From G963674665 sp963674665 (GTDB taxonomy: Bacteria > Desulfobacterota > Desulfovibrionia > Desulfovibrionales > Desulfovibrionaceae): DNA of 64,000 bases. Shown one piece after another: positions 10,022 through 17,543 of the stretch. The DNA lies in assembly GCA_963674665.2 (NCBI GenBank), contig CAXXPL010000011.1, positions 62,001 to 126,000 on the forward strand, written 5' to 3'. Position 1 is the stretch's first letter; every line of letters starts with the position of its first letter. Made by a program: the position numbers and the translations under genes. The notes below the pieces were generated by a model. It was not told the origin of the DNA, searched no databases, and worked only from the letters and a program-made list of their open reading frames with translations.

Positions 10022-10261
10022 GGCGCATCCTTAGGTCAGGGGCGTGCCCGGCTTGAGGTGACTGGAAGCCGACAGACATATACCACGGCCTGGTAGTGAT
10101 TCCAATACGACCGCCAAGGGGCGGGTCATCGAAAACAGCGCCATCCCGGATAACCGCTCAAAAGAATGTCGCTCTTTGCAAGGATGTTTGTCATATTCCC
10201 GCGTGGACGATGAACGCCTTTCCCTGACAAAATATGGGGGGCGCGGAAGGAGAACCATGGG

Positions 10262-11158
10262 GTGGTGTGCATGAAAGATTTTGTCGCCAATGTGAAGATG
10301 ATCGAGATAGAGGTTTTTTCCTATTGCAATCGCAAGTGCTATTTTTGCCCGAACAGCTTCATCGACAGGAAGTCCAGGAACATCCACATGGGCAAGACCC
10401 TGTACCTGAAGATACTCAATGAGCTGTCGCAGGCGGGATTCTCCGGCAAGGTCTCGTTCAGCCGCTACAACGAGCCTTTGGCGGACGAGATCATCTTCGA
10501 GCGGATAGCACAGGCCAGAGAGGCGCTGCCCCATGCCATGCTGCACACGAACACCAACTCGGACTTCATCAGCCGCGAGGTCGTGGACAGGCTGGCCAAG
10601 GCCGGCCTGGACTCCCTGTCCATGCAGATATACCTGAGCCGCAATCAACGTCTTGCCGACGAGAAGACGCAAAAGCAGTTCGCTGCGCTCATAGAGAAGA
10701 CGGGTCTGTCCTATGAGATGAAAATCGACACCAGGACGCAGCGGAAAATCGTCTTCACGAACAGTCCGATCCCCTTCATGACGCTGCGCTGCATTGATTT
10801 CGAGAAGGTGGGAAACTCGCGGGGAAATCTGCTCAAGAATATCGGCAGCGCGGAATACGTGAGGTTCAGCCCCTGCTCGCATCCGTTCGACAGCATGTAC
10901 ATCGACTACAACGGCAAGGCCATGCCCTGCTGCAACCTGCGCTCGGACAGCGAGGAGCACAAGGGGTACATGGTGGGCGACGCCAACGAACAGACCGTGT
11001 TCGAAATCTACTCGGGCAAGAAACTCGCTGCGTGGCGCAGATCCCTGGGCGGTACAGGCAGGAAGGCCGAACCCTGCACGCACTGCAATCACAGGGATGG
11101 AGGTCTGTGGCAGAAAATGAAGAACATGGTGTATGCTGCGGGGATTCTGAAAAGCTGA
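10262..11158 (+). CDS. Radical SAM / SPASM domain protein
   Basis: A 298-residue radical SAM protein. The CNRKCYFC motif (cysteines 22, 26, 29) binds the catalytic 4Fe-4S cluster, and a C-terminal SPASM-type region carries further cysteines (FSPCSHPF, AMPCCNL, EPCTHCNHRDGGLW) for an auxiliary cluster. The GTG at the chosen start has GGAAGGAG nine bases upstream; a later ATG is too far from that site. SPASM enzymes modify peptides or cofactors, but no precursor peptide gene is visible beside it and the substrate is unknown. The gene stands alone, divergent from the T6SS block. The tail of a second related gene lies about 360 bases downstream. Confidence 0.85.
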   Translation: MVCMKDFVANVKMIEIEVFSYCNRKCYFCPNSFIDRKSRNIHMGKTLYLKILNELSQAGFSGKVSFSRYNEPLADEIIFERIAQAREALPHAMLHTNTNSDFISREVVDRLAKAGLDSLSMQIYLSRNQRLADEKTQKQFAALIEKTGLSYEMKIDTRTQRKIVFTNSPIPFMTLRCIDFEKVGNSRGNLLKNIGSAEYVRFSPCSHPFDSMYIDYNGKAMPCCNLRSDSEEHKGYMVGDANEQTVFEIYSGKKLAAWRRSLGGTGRKAEPCTHCNHRDGGLWQKMKNMVYAAGILKS

Positions 11159-11265
11159 ACCACATCATGGGCGGTGCTGCAATAGCCGCAAAAAAGCTTT
11201 TATCGTTCTATTTTTAACTTTCTTGGTATTCATAAATATTTAGATGGTTAATTGAGTGATTTACA

Positions 11266-11484
11266 ATGCGAAGAATCAACATATTCGATGTGTTTTTCTT
11301 TTGGTCGGGAGAAATAATCCTCTCAATTTTTACATTTGGTCGACACAAGCCCCAGTGGTCAGGTTATGTAACCGCGGAAGAGAGGGGCCTGAAAAGACAC
11401 TCTCTGGAGATTTGTATTACATTGGCTGGTGTTGTTTTCTGGTTCACAATTGTAGCCTGTGTGTCTTTGCTCTATATACAGTAA
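11266..11484 (+). CDS. Possible small two-helix membrane protein
   Basis: A 72-residue reading frame with two hydrophobic segments (roughly residues 9-24 and 47-71: GEIILSIFTFG and VVFWFTIVACVSLLYI) separated by a charged loop (TAEERGLKRHS). GAGTG lies eight bases before the ATG. Base composition is clearly AT-richer than the neighbours, which suggests foreign origin. It sits between an intact radical SAM gene and a decayed one. I do not recognise a family. The membrane-protein character supports a real gene, but it could be chance. Confidence 0.35.
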   Translation: MRRINIFDVFFFWSGEIILSIFTFGRHKPQWSGYVTAEERGLKRHSLEICITLAGVVFWFTIVACVSLLYIQ

Positions 11485-11519
11485 CACCTTTCTTGAAGAC
11501 CAGCAGGAAGCGCTGAAAG

Positions 11520-11798
11520 ATTGTTACGCGCAGGCCGAAGGCTGATTTCGCCTGGACGTGGAAGGCGGGTTCAGACCTCCTCGGAGATCGAAGGCTTGAC
11601 CTCGGCCCTGGGCAGGGCAGCAGAATGCCCGAGCCCTGCGCCCACTGCAACCACCGAGGCTGCGGCCTGTGGCGGAAGTTCAAGAGCAAGATGGAGTACT
11701 CTGCGGCGCGGCTGGTGAAAAAGTCGCCCACCCGGGGAGCATCGGCGAGAATGTTCCAGGCTATAGGCGGGCTGGATAGAAGTTGGGATGGAAAATGA
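11520..11798 (+). pseudogene. Truncated SPASM-domain C-terminus (radical SAM remnant)
   Basis: One reading frame here, with no start or N-terminal half, matches the tail of the radical SAM gene just upstream. It reads LGDRRLDLGPG, then MPEPCAHCNHRGCGLWRKFK, against the intact copy's SGKKLAAWRRSLGG and AEPCTHCNHRDGGLWQKMK. It continues for about 35 more residues (ending GGLDRSWDGK) before a TGA. There is no upstream radical SAM cluster motif, so it is the 3' remnant of a related gene, not a functional enzyme. A stop codon immediately precedes the recognisable part. Confidence 0.65.
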
Positions 11799-11957
11799 AT
11801 TTGTCCTTTTTATGAAGATATTCGTGACATCCTTTTGGCGGAGTTCGAGTTGGAATTGGTTGGATTTTTCGTTATTTCTTGGCTAAATCGCGGATGTTTA
11901 TTGGGAAATACCTTCATGTCGGTTTTGTTGACAGGAATCGACCAGCGAGGATAAACC

Positions 11958-11978
11958 CGCATCAATATGCGTGTTTTT
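11958..11978 (+). other. Small hairpin with T-run in the wtpA leader
   Basis: CGCAT and ATGCG form a five-pair stem with a four-base loop, followed by TGTTTTT, about 75 bases before the wtpA start. It could be an attenuator or chance. The rest of the leader (from 11799) shows nothing I can defend; I looked for a molybdenum/tungsten cofactor riboswitch and did not find a convincing one. Confidence 0.25.
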
Positions 11979-12050
11979 ACTCGTTGGAGAAGCTCGATAC
12001 CCAGAGGGGGCAGGATTCCCTGAACCTAACCAATTTGAAAGGAGAGTCCC

Positions 12051-13034
12051 ATGCGTTTGGTATTGACAGCAGTGATGGTGGTGGCCATGTGTGTTTCCCT
12101 GGCGGTTCTGGTTCCGGGCCAGGCCCGGGCCGAGTTGAACGGCAAGGTGGCCATGTTCCATGCGGGCAGCCTCACCGTGCCCCTGGATGCCATTGAAAAG
12201 GCCTTTGAGGCGAAGAACCCCGGCGTGGACATTCAACGCGAGGGCGGCGGCAGCACCAAGATGGCGCGCATGATCTCCGAAGTGGGCAAACCCGCGGACA
12301 TCATGGCCTCGGCCGACTATGTGGTCATTGACAAGAACCTCATCCCCAAGTTCGCCACGGTGAACATCCGCTTCGCATCCAACCAACTGGTGCTCTGCTA
12401 CACTGACAAGAGCAAGTTCGCCGACGAGGTGAACAAGGACAACTGGTACGAGATCCTGCAGCGCAAGGGCGTCATTTGGGGGCACTCCGATCCCAACCTG
12501 GACCCCTGCGGCTACCGCAGCCTGATGGTGCTGCAGCTTGCCGAGAAGTTCTACGGCAAGGACGGCCTGTACGACAAACTGCTGGCCAACCGCCCCAAAG
12601 AGAATGTGCGCCCCAAGTCCGTGGAACTGATCTCCATGCTGGAGAGCGCCAACATGGACTACGCCTGGGAGTATCTCTCCGTGGCGGTGCAGCACAAGCT
12701 CAAGTACGTGGTGCTGGATGACCACATCAACCTTGGCAACTACCAGATGGATCCCTTCTACAAGCAGGCCAAGGTCACGGTGACCGGCAATAAGCCCGGC
12801 ACCACCATCGACCGCGTGGGCTCCTCCATCACCTACGGCGTGACCCTGATCAACGACGCGCCCAACAAGGAGGCCGCGGTGGCCTTCCTGGCCTACATGC
12901 TGGATCCCGAAGGCGGCCTCAAGGTGCTCGAGGACATGGGGCAGCCGCCCTTCATTCCGGCCCGCGTCCCCACGCAGGACATGTATGACGCACTGCCCGA
13001 CGCCTTGAAGTCTCTGGTGGAGGTCAAGGAGTAG
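12051..13034 (+). CDS. wtpA: Tungstate ABC transporter, periplasmic binding protein
   Basis: A 327-residue secreted solute-binding protein with a signal peptide cleaved after about residue 27 (ending PGQARA). The mature part has the WtpA/ModA-type motifs FHAGSLTVP, REGGGSTKMARMI, ADIMASADY, and SDPNLDPCGYRS. These are typical of the archaeal-type WtpA group, which binds tungstate (and molybdate) in octahedral coordination. It is the first gene of an operon with permease and ATPase genes. AAAGGAGAG precedes the ATG. In sulfate reducers tungstate serves W-containing formate dehydrogenases and aldehyde oxidoreductases. Specificity for tungstate over molybdate is inferred from the subfamily. Confidence 0.85.
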   Translation: MRLVLTAVMVVAMCVSLAVLVPGQARAELNGKVAMFHAGSLTVPLDAIEKAFEAKNPGVDIQREGGGSTKMARMISEVGKPADIMASADYVVIDKNLIPKFATVNIRFASNQLVLCYTDKSKFADEVNKDNWYEILQRKGVIWGHSDPNLDPCGYRSLMVLQLAEKFYGKDGLYDKLLANRPKENVRPKSVELISMLESANMDYAWEYLSVAVQHKLKYVVLDDHINLGNYQMDPFYKQAKVTVTGNKPGTTIDRVGSSITYGVTLINDAPNKEAAVAFLAYMLDPEGGLKVLEDMGQPPFIPARVPTQDMYDALPDALKSLVEVKE

Positions 13035-13038
13035 CCTG

Positions 13039-13884
13039 GTGCGGACTGACGCGACAACGCCCCGCCCGCGGGATGCCGGTCCCCGGAAATCCGGGAGCCG
13101 CGGCCTGCCGGGCGGGCTTTTTCCCTGGCTTGCCTTTGCCTCGGGCGCCATGGTCCTGGCCTTCATCCTCCTCCCCCTGTGGGAGATGGGCACCGCTCCC
13201 AGCCTGGAGGGGTTGTGGGAGGCGGCCCGGGACGGCGAGGTGCTCCAGGCCATCTGGCTCTCCCTGATGTGCTCGGGCTCCGCGGCCCTGATCTCCTTTG
13301 TCTTCGGCACACCCCTGGCATATCTCCTCGCCAGGACGAGCTTTCCGGGCAAGCGCCTGGTGGAGAGCGTCATCGACCTGCCCATTATGATCCCCCACCC
13401 GGTGGTGGGCATCGCCATCCTCGGGGTGGCGGGCCGCAACCACTGGCTGGGGCGCTTTCTCGGCGAACTCGGCGTTCAGGTCATGGGCACCACCACGGGC
13501 ATCATCACGGTGCTCACCTTTGTGGGGCTACCCTTTTACGTGAACACGGTGAAGGCGGGGTTCGAAAAAGTGGAGCCGCGCCTGGAGAAGGTGGCGCGCT
13601 CCCTTGGGGCCGGACCCGCGGGCTCCTTTTTCAGGGTCACTGTGCCGCTGTCCTGGCGGCACATGCTGGCCGGTGCCATCATGTGCATCGCCCGAGCAGT
13701 GAGCGAGTTCGGCGCTGTGGTCATCGTGGCCTACCACCCCATGGTGGCGCCCGTGCTGATCTACGAGCGCTTCACCGCCTATGGCCTGAAATATTCCCAA
13801 CCCGTGGCCGTCTGGCTCATCATCGTCTGCCTGGTGTTGTTTCTGGCCCTGCGGCTGGTACGCATCGACCGCGAGAGGGTGTGA
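13039..13884 (+). CDS. wtpB: Tungstate ABC transporter, permease
   Basis: A 281-residue inner-membrane permease of the ModB/WtpB/CysT family with about six membrane helices. The EAA-like loop that contacts the ATPase is visible near residues 175-200 (VEPRLEKVARSLGAGP). The start is GTG with AAGGAG seven bases upstream, four bases after the wtpA stop. The first 30 residues are polar and Arg/Pro-rich and cytoplasmic. Its stop codon overlaps the ATG of the ATPase gene by one base, so the two are translationally coupled. Confidence 0.85.
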   Translation: MRTDATTPRPRDAGPRKSGSRGLPGGLFPWLAFASGAMVLAFILLPLWEMGTAPSLEGLWEAARDGEVLQAIWLSLMCSGSAALISFVFGTPLAYLLARTSFPGKRLVESVIDLPIMIPHPVVGIAILGVAGRNHWLGRFLGELGVQVMGTTTGIITVLTFVGLPFYVNTVKAGFEKVEPRLEKVARSLGAGPAGSFFRVTVPLSWRHMLAGAIMCIARAVSEFGAVVIVAYHPMVAPVLIYERFTAYGLKYSQPVAVWLIIVCLVLFLALRLVRIDRERV

Positions 13885-14939
13885 TGATCCGTCTGGAAAA
13901 CGTGCATCTCAATCTCCCGGGTTTCGCGTTGCAAGGCGTCAACCTGCACATACGGGAGGGTGAATTCTTTTGCCTGCTCGGGCCAACTGGCTCGGGCAAG
14001 ACCCTGATCCTCGAGACCGTGGCCGGGCTCATGCGCCCCGGAAGGGGGGCGGTGTACTTGGACGGCGAGGATGTGACCATGCTCCCACCGGAGCGCAGGC
14101 ATGTGGGCATCGTGTACCAGGATCACGCCCTGTTTCCGCACCTGAGCGTGCTTGAGAACATCCGCTTCGGCCTGCGCTACAACGGCGGCAACACTCCCAA
14201 GGCCAAAGACCGCGTGGATGGTCTGATCAACCTGCTCGGTCTTGGGCGTCTGCTCCACCGCAAGACAGCCAGGCTCAGCGGCGGAGAGCGCCAGCGGGTC
14301 TCCCTGGCCCGCGCCCTGGCAGTGGGGCCCAAGGTCCTGCTGTTGGACGAACCCCTGTCCGCCCTGGATCCCGGATTCCGGGAGGATGTGCGCCGCTCTC
14401 TGAAACAGCTGCACAAGGAGCTGGGCATCACCTTTCTGCTGGTGACCCACGACTTTGCCGAGGCCCTGTTCCTGGCCGACCGCGTGGCCGTTGTCCGTCA
14501 GGGGCGCCTGGAGCACGTGGGCCCAACGGAGGAGGTCTTTCAAAGGCCGGCAACGCCTTTTGTGGCCGAGTTCGTGGGCATGAAGAACATCTTTTCCGCC
14601 AACCTCTCCTCGGAGTCCTGCTCCCTGGGGGGGCTCTGCCTGCCCCTGCCGCCCGAGTGCAACATCACCACCAACTGCACCGGACACATGGCCCTGCGCC
14701 CCGAAGATATCATGGTGCGGGCGGACGAGAATTTTCCAGAGGGGTTCATCCACTTCCCAGGCAGCCTGGAGCGCATCGAGAACCTTGGCACCCACTGGCA
14801 GGCGCAGGTGCGCTGTCGGGACGTGCTGTTCGCCGCCACCCTGAGCAAGCGCGCGTTGTTCAACGATGGCATGCGCGAAGGCGCCCCCGTGTACCTGGGC
14901 TTCGCACCCGATGACCTGCACATCCTTGTGGAAGAGTGA
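13884..14939 (+). CDS. wtpC: Tungstate ABC transporter, ATP-binding protein
   Basis: A 351-residue ABC ATPase. Walker A is GPTGSGKT (near residue 35), the signature is LSGGERQRVSLARAL, Walker B is VLLLDEPLSALD, and the switch histidine is in LVTHDF. A C-terminal domain of about 110 residues (TGHMALRPEDIMV onward) resembles the TOBE/MOP-type regulatory domain of molybdate-class importers and may sense the oxyanion or trans-inhibit the pump. It starts by one-base overlap with the permease stop and ends the operon. A hairpin shared with the convergent MCP gene follows. Confidence 0.85.
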   Translation: MIRLENVHLNLPGFALQGVNLHIREGEFFCLLGPTGSGKTLILETVAGLMRPGRGAVYLDGEDVTMLPPERRHVGIVYQDHALFPHLSVLENIRFGLRYNGGNTPKAKDRVDGLINLLGLGRLLHRKTARLSGGERQRVSLARALAVGPKVLLLDEPLSALDPGFREDVRRSLKQLHKELGITFLLVTHDFAEALFLADRVAVVRQGRLEHVGPTEEVFQRPATPFVAEFVGMKNIFSANLSSESCSLGGLCLPLPPECNITTNCTGHMALRPEDIMVRADENFPEGFIHFPGSLERIENLGTHWQAQVRCRDVLFAATLSKRALFNDGMREGAPVYLGFAPDDLHILVEE

Positions 14940-14980
14940 ATTTTTTCCAAATATGATGAAGTATGAGACGGAATTTTCCG

Positions 14981-15011
14981 GGGGGAACCCTTTTTGAGAA
15001 AGGGCTTCCCC
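14981..15011. terminator. Bidirectional terminator between wtpC and an MCP gene
   Basis: GGGGAA-CCCTTT and AAAGGG-CTTCCCC form a stem with one mismatch and a short loop, placed between the convergent ends of wtpC and the MCP gene. This G-rich stem with internal T/A runs resembles the hairpin at the end of the T6SS block. Confidence 0.6.
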
Positions 15012-15052
15012 TCGGACAATCTTTCCATTGATTTCTTTATTATTTCCAGAAG

Positions 15053-17503
15053 CTAGGCGTCGCCGGCATTGAAGTGGGAGATAAGCTTGTCCAACTCCCT
15101 GGACAGGTCGGTGAGTTTTTCGGCCAGGGCATTGGTCTGTTTGGCGCCATCAGTGCTGTTTCCGGCCAGCTTGGAGACCACGAGGATGTTGGAGGCCACT
15201 TCGTTGGCTCCCTTGGCCATTTCCCCGGCGTTCTGCGACATGTCGTTGGCACCCTTGGCCAGTTCGGAGATGGACACGGAGATCTCCTCCACCCCTCGGG
15301 TGGCTTCGCTCACGTAGTCCGAGATGTCGTTGGCCGCCAGGGTCTGCTTCTCCACCGCCGCGGTGATGGTGGAGGATGCGTCGTTGATGGTGTTGATGAT
15401 GTCCGTGACCTGGGAGATGACCTTCACCGCGTCCTGGGTGTTGAGTTGCACCCCCTCGATCTTGCTGGCGATGTCCTCGGCGGCCTTGGCGCTCTGGTTG
15501 GCCAGTTCCTTTATCTCGTGGGCCACCACGGCGAATCCCTTGCCCGCGTCTCCCGCGCTGGCCGCCTCGATGGTGGCGTTGAGCGCCAGGAGGTTGGTCT
15601 GCTCGGCGATGCGCTTGATGACCTCGGTGACCTTTCCGATCTGCTGGGCCGCCTCGCCCAACTGGTTCATGCTCTCGGTGGCTGTGGAGGCCATGGACAT
15701 GGCCCGGGCCGCGATGGCCGCGCCGTCTTCGGCGTTGTCGCCGATGCTTTCGATATCCTTGCGCATGCCGTCAACGGATTCGACAACGCTGTTCATGCGC
15801 TGGGCCATCTGCCTGGCGGTGTTGGAGACCGTGGTCACGTTGACGCTCATCTCCTCGGCCGCGCTGGCCATGGCATTGATGTTCATGGATATCTGCTCCG
15901 TGGCGCCGGCCACGTTCTCGGCCTGGCGGCTCATGTCCTCGGAACTGGTGTGCAGGGAGGTGGATACCGTGGAGATGTCGTTGGCAGAGGTGGCCAGCAG
16001 GGTGGCGTCGTTCTGGATCTTGTGGATGAGGCTGGCCAGGTTGTGGATGGTGGCGTTGAGGGCCTTTTCCAGATCCACGAAGCTGGTCCAGGCCTCGTGG
16101 GAGTCCTCTTCCCCCTCGGTGGCGGTGTATCTGGCGGTGAGGTTGCCCCGGGCGATCTCCTTGAGCACCTCGGTGAGTTCATGAATCTCGCGCTTCTGAT
16201 ACCTTTCCACCTGTTGGGCCTTGGAGCGGGCCAGCTCCGCTTCCTGGATGGCTTCCAGGGCGCGTTTGGTCTCTCGCTCCAATTCCTCGCTCTTGGCCTC
16301 GGCCGCGAGTTTGGCCTTGAGAGTGGCGACCATGGACTGCACGTCTTCGGAGAGGTGTCCGAGTTCCCCTGAAAAAGTGCCCTGCATCTTGGCGTCCAGG
16401 TTGCCGCGGGTGATGCCCCGCGTGTAGCCCTGGATGCGCCGGATGGGGTTGATGATGCTCACCGCGATGAAGTAGACCAGTAAAAGGGCCAGGACCAGCG
16501 CGCCGCCGGTGGCGGAGAGGGCGACCATGCGGTCGGTCTTGTAGCTCTGGATGCGTTTTTCCAGGAGCAGGTCCAGCTCTCGGACGCAGAGGTTCCAGAG
16601 CGTGTAGCTGGCCTCGCGGGCCTGCAGCGCGGACTCGAGAAAGGTTTCCCGGCTCACCGATCCCTCTGGGGAGTCCGCGATGATCTTGAGCAGTTCAATC
16701 AGGTTCTGGGTGGCGTTGAGGTAGTTATCCATGGCGGGGCGCAGGTTCGAGGCCAAAGAGGAACTCACGCCGTAGAAGTTCGGGTCCTCGTTGAGGGACG
16801 CTTCGGCGCTTGTTTTGATGCGCCGCAGGTCGGACTCGTCGAGCAGGGTGGAGGAGACGGTGAACTGCAGCCGTTGGCCGCTGGAAAGGGTCTTCTGTTC
16901 CAGTGCTTCGAGCCCGTAGTGAATGATCTCGTCCAGCCGCTGCTGGCTCTGTGGAAGGGCCAGCAGGGTGATGTCCATCATGTAGTAGCTGTCCAGGTCA
17001 GGATCGAGAATCAGGTTCGAGGTGTCGCCGGAGTGCGTGATCATCTCCCGGATGTCGTTGACCATGGACATGACTCCGTTCCAACTGGGCGTGGATTTGA
17101 GGTTCTCCCACTTGGAGCGCAGGGTGGTGATGCGTAAATGCCCCCTGTTGCGTTTACCCAGGCCCTCGTCCGTGAACTGCAGGTCCTTTCCTATGGCCTT
17201 GTCCTCTTTGGTCAGCTCCGCCAGGGCCTGCTCCACGGCGTCGGATCTCTCCGAGGCGGCGCCAAAGGGATTGTCGCCGCTCCCTTTCCATAACGACGCC
17301 AACTGGTACATGGGGATCTCGCTCATCAACTGTTCCAGGTGGCGTTGATAGCGGTTTCCGTAAATTTCCAGTGTGGAGAAATGGATATCGTAGTTGATGC
17401 CGGAGATGACAAAATAAAACAGCACTGCGATGGGCAGGGAAAAGCAGAGACTGCTGACCAGGAGTTTCGTGGATATGCGCGTGCGATTCAACAAGGTACT
17501 CAT
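15053..17503 (-). CDS. Methyl-accepting chemotaxis protein
   Basis: An 816-residue transmembrane chemoreceptor. TM1 is near residues 13-33 (LLVSSLCFSLPIAVLFYFVI), followed by a periplasmic helical sensor of about 290 residues, TM2 near 325-348, a HAMP domain and a long cytoplasmic coiled coil. The signalling tip is recognisable as EQTNLLALNATIEAASAGDA followed by GKGFAVVAHEIKELA. The start was placed at MSTLLNRTRIS, where GGAAG precedes the ATG; upstream in-frame codons overlap the previous gene. It is the last gene of the minus-strand chemosensory run. No ligand-binding motif was recognised. The C-terminus (HFNAGDA) has no CheR-tethering pentapeptide. Confidence 0.9.
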   Translation of the reverse strand: MSTLLNRTRISTKLLVSSLCFSLPIAVLFYFVISGINYDIHFSTLEIYGNRYQRHLEQLMSEIPMYQLASLWKGSGDNPFGAASERSDAVEQALAELTKEDKAIGKDLQFTDEGLGKRNRGHLRITTLRSKWENLKSTPSWNGVMSMVNDIREMITHSGDTSNLILDPDLDSYYMMDITLLALPQSQQRLDEIIHYGLEALEQKTLSSGQRLQFTVSSTLLDESDLRRIKTSAEASLNEDPNFYGVSSSLASNLRPAMDNYLNATQNLIELLKIIADSPEGSVSRETFLESALQAREASYTLWNLCVRELDLLLEKRIQSYKTDRMVALSATGGALVLALLLVYFIAVSIINPIRRIQGYTRGITRGNLDAKMQGTFSGELGHLSEDVQSMVATLKAKLAAEAKSEELERETKRALEAIQEAELARSKAQQVERYQKREIHELTEVLKEIARGNLTARYTATEGEEDSHEAWTSFVDLEKALNATIHNLASLIHKIQNDATLLATSANDISTVSTSLHTSSEDMSRQAENVAGATEQISMNINAMASAAEEMSVNVTTVSNTARQMAQRMNSVVESVDGMRKDIESIGDNAEDGAAIAARAMSMASTATESMNQLGEAAQQIGKVTEVIKRIAEQTNLLALNATIEAASAGDAGKGFAVVAHEIKELANQSAKAAEDIASKIEGVQLNTQDAVKVISQVTDIINTINDASSTITAAVEKQTLAANDISDYVSEATRGVEEISVSISELAKGANDMSQNAGEMAKGANEVASNILVVSKLAGNSTDGAKQTNALAEKLTDLSRELDKLISHFNAGDA

Positions 17504-17543
17504 GATTCTTCCATTCCTTGAAATCCTCGTGAAAGGAGAGTGA

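Noticed and set aside
10031..11092. 353-codon minus-strand frame opposite the radical SAM gene
   Set aside because: The plus strand carries the CxxxCxxC and SPASM cysteines; the antisense frame has no motif.
11799..12050. Possible molybdenum/tungsten cofactor riboswitch before wtpA
   Set aside because: Only a five-pair hairpin is visible; the expected multi-stem architecture was not found.
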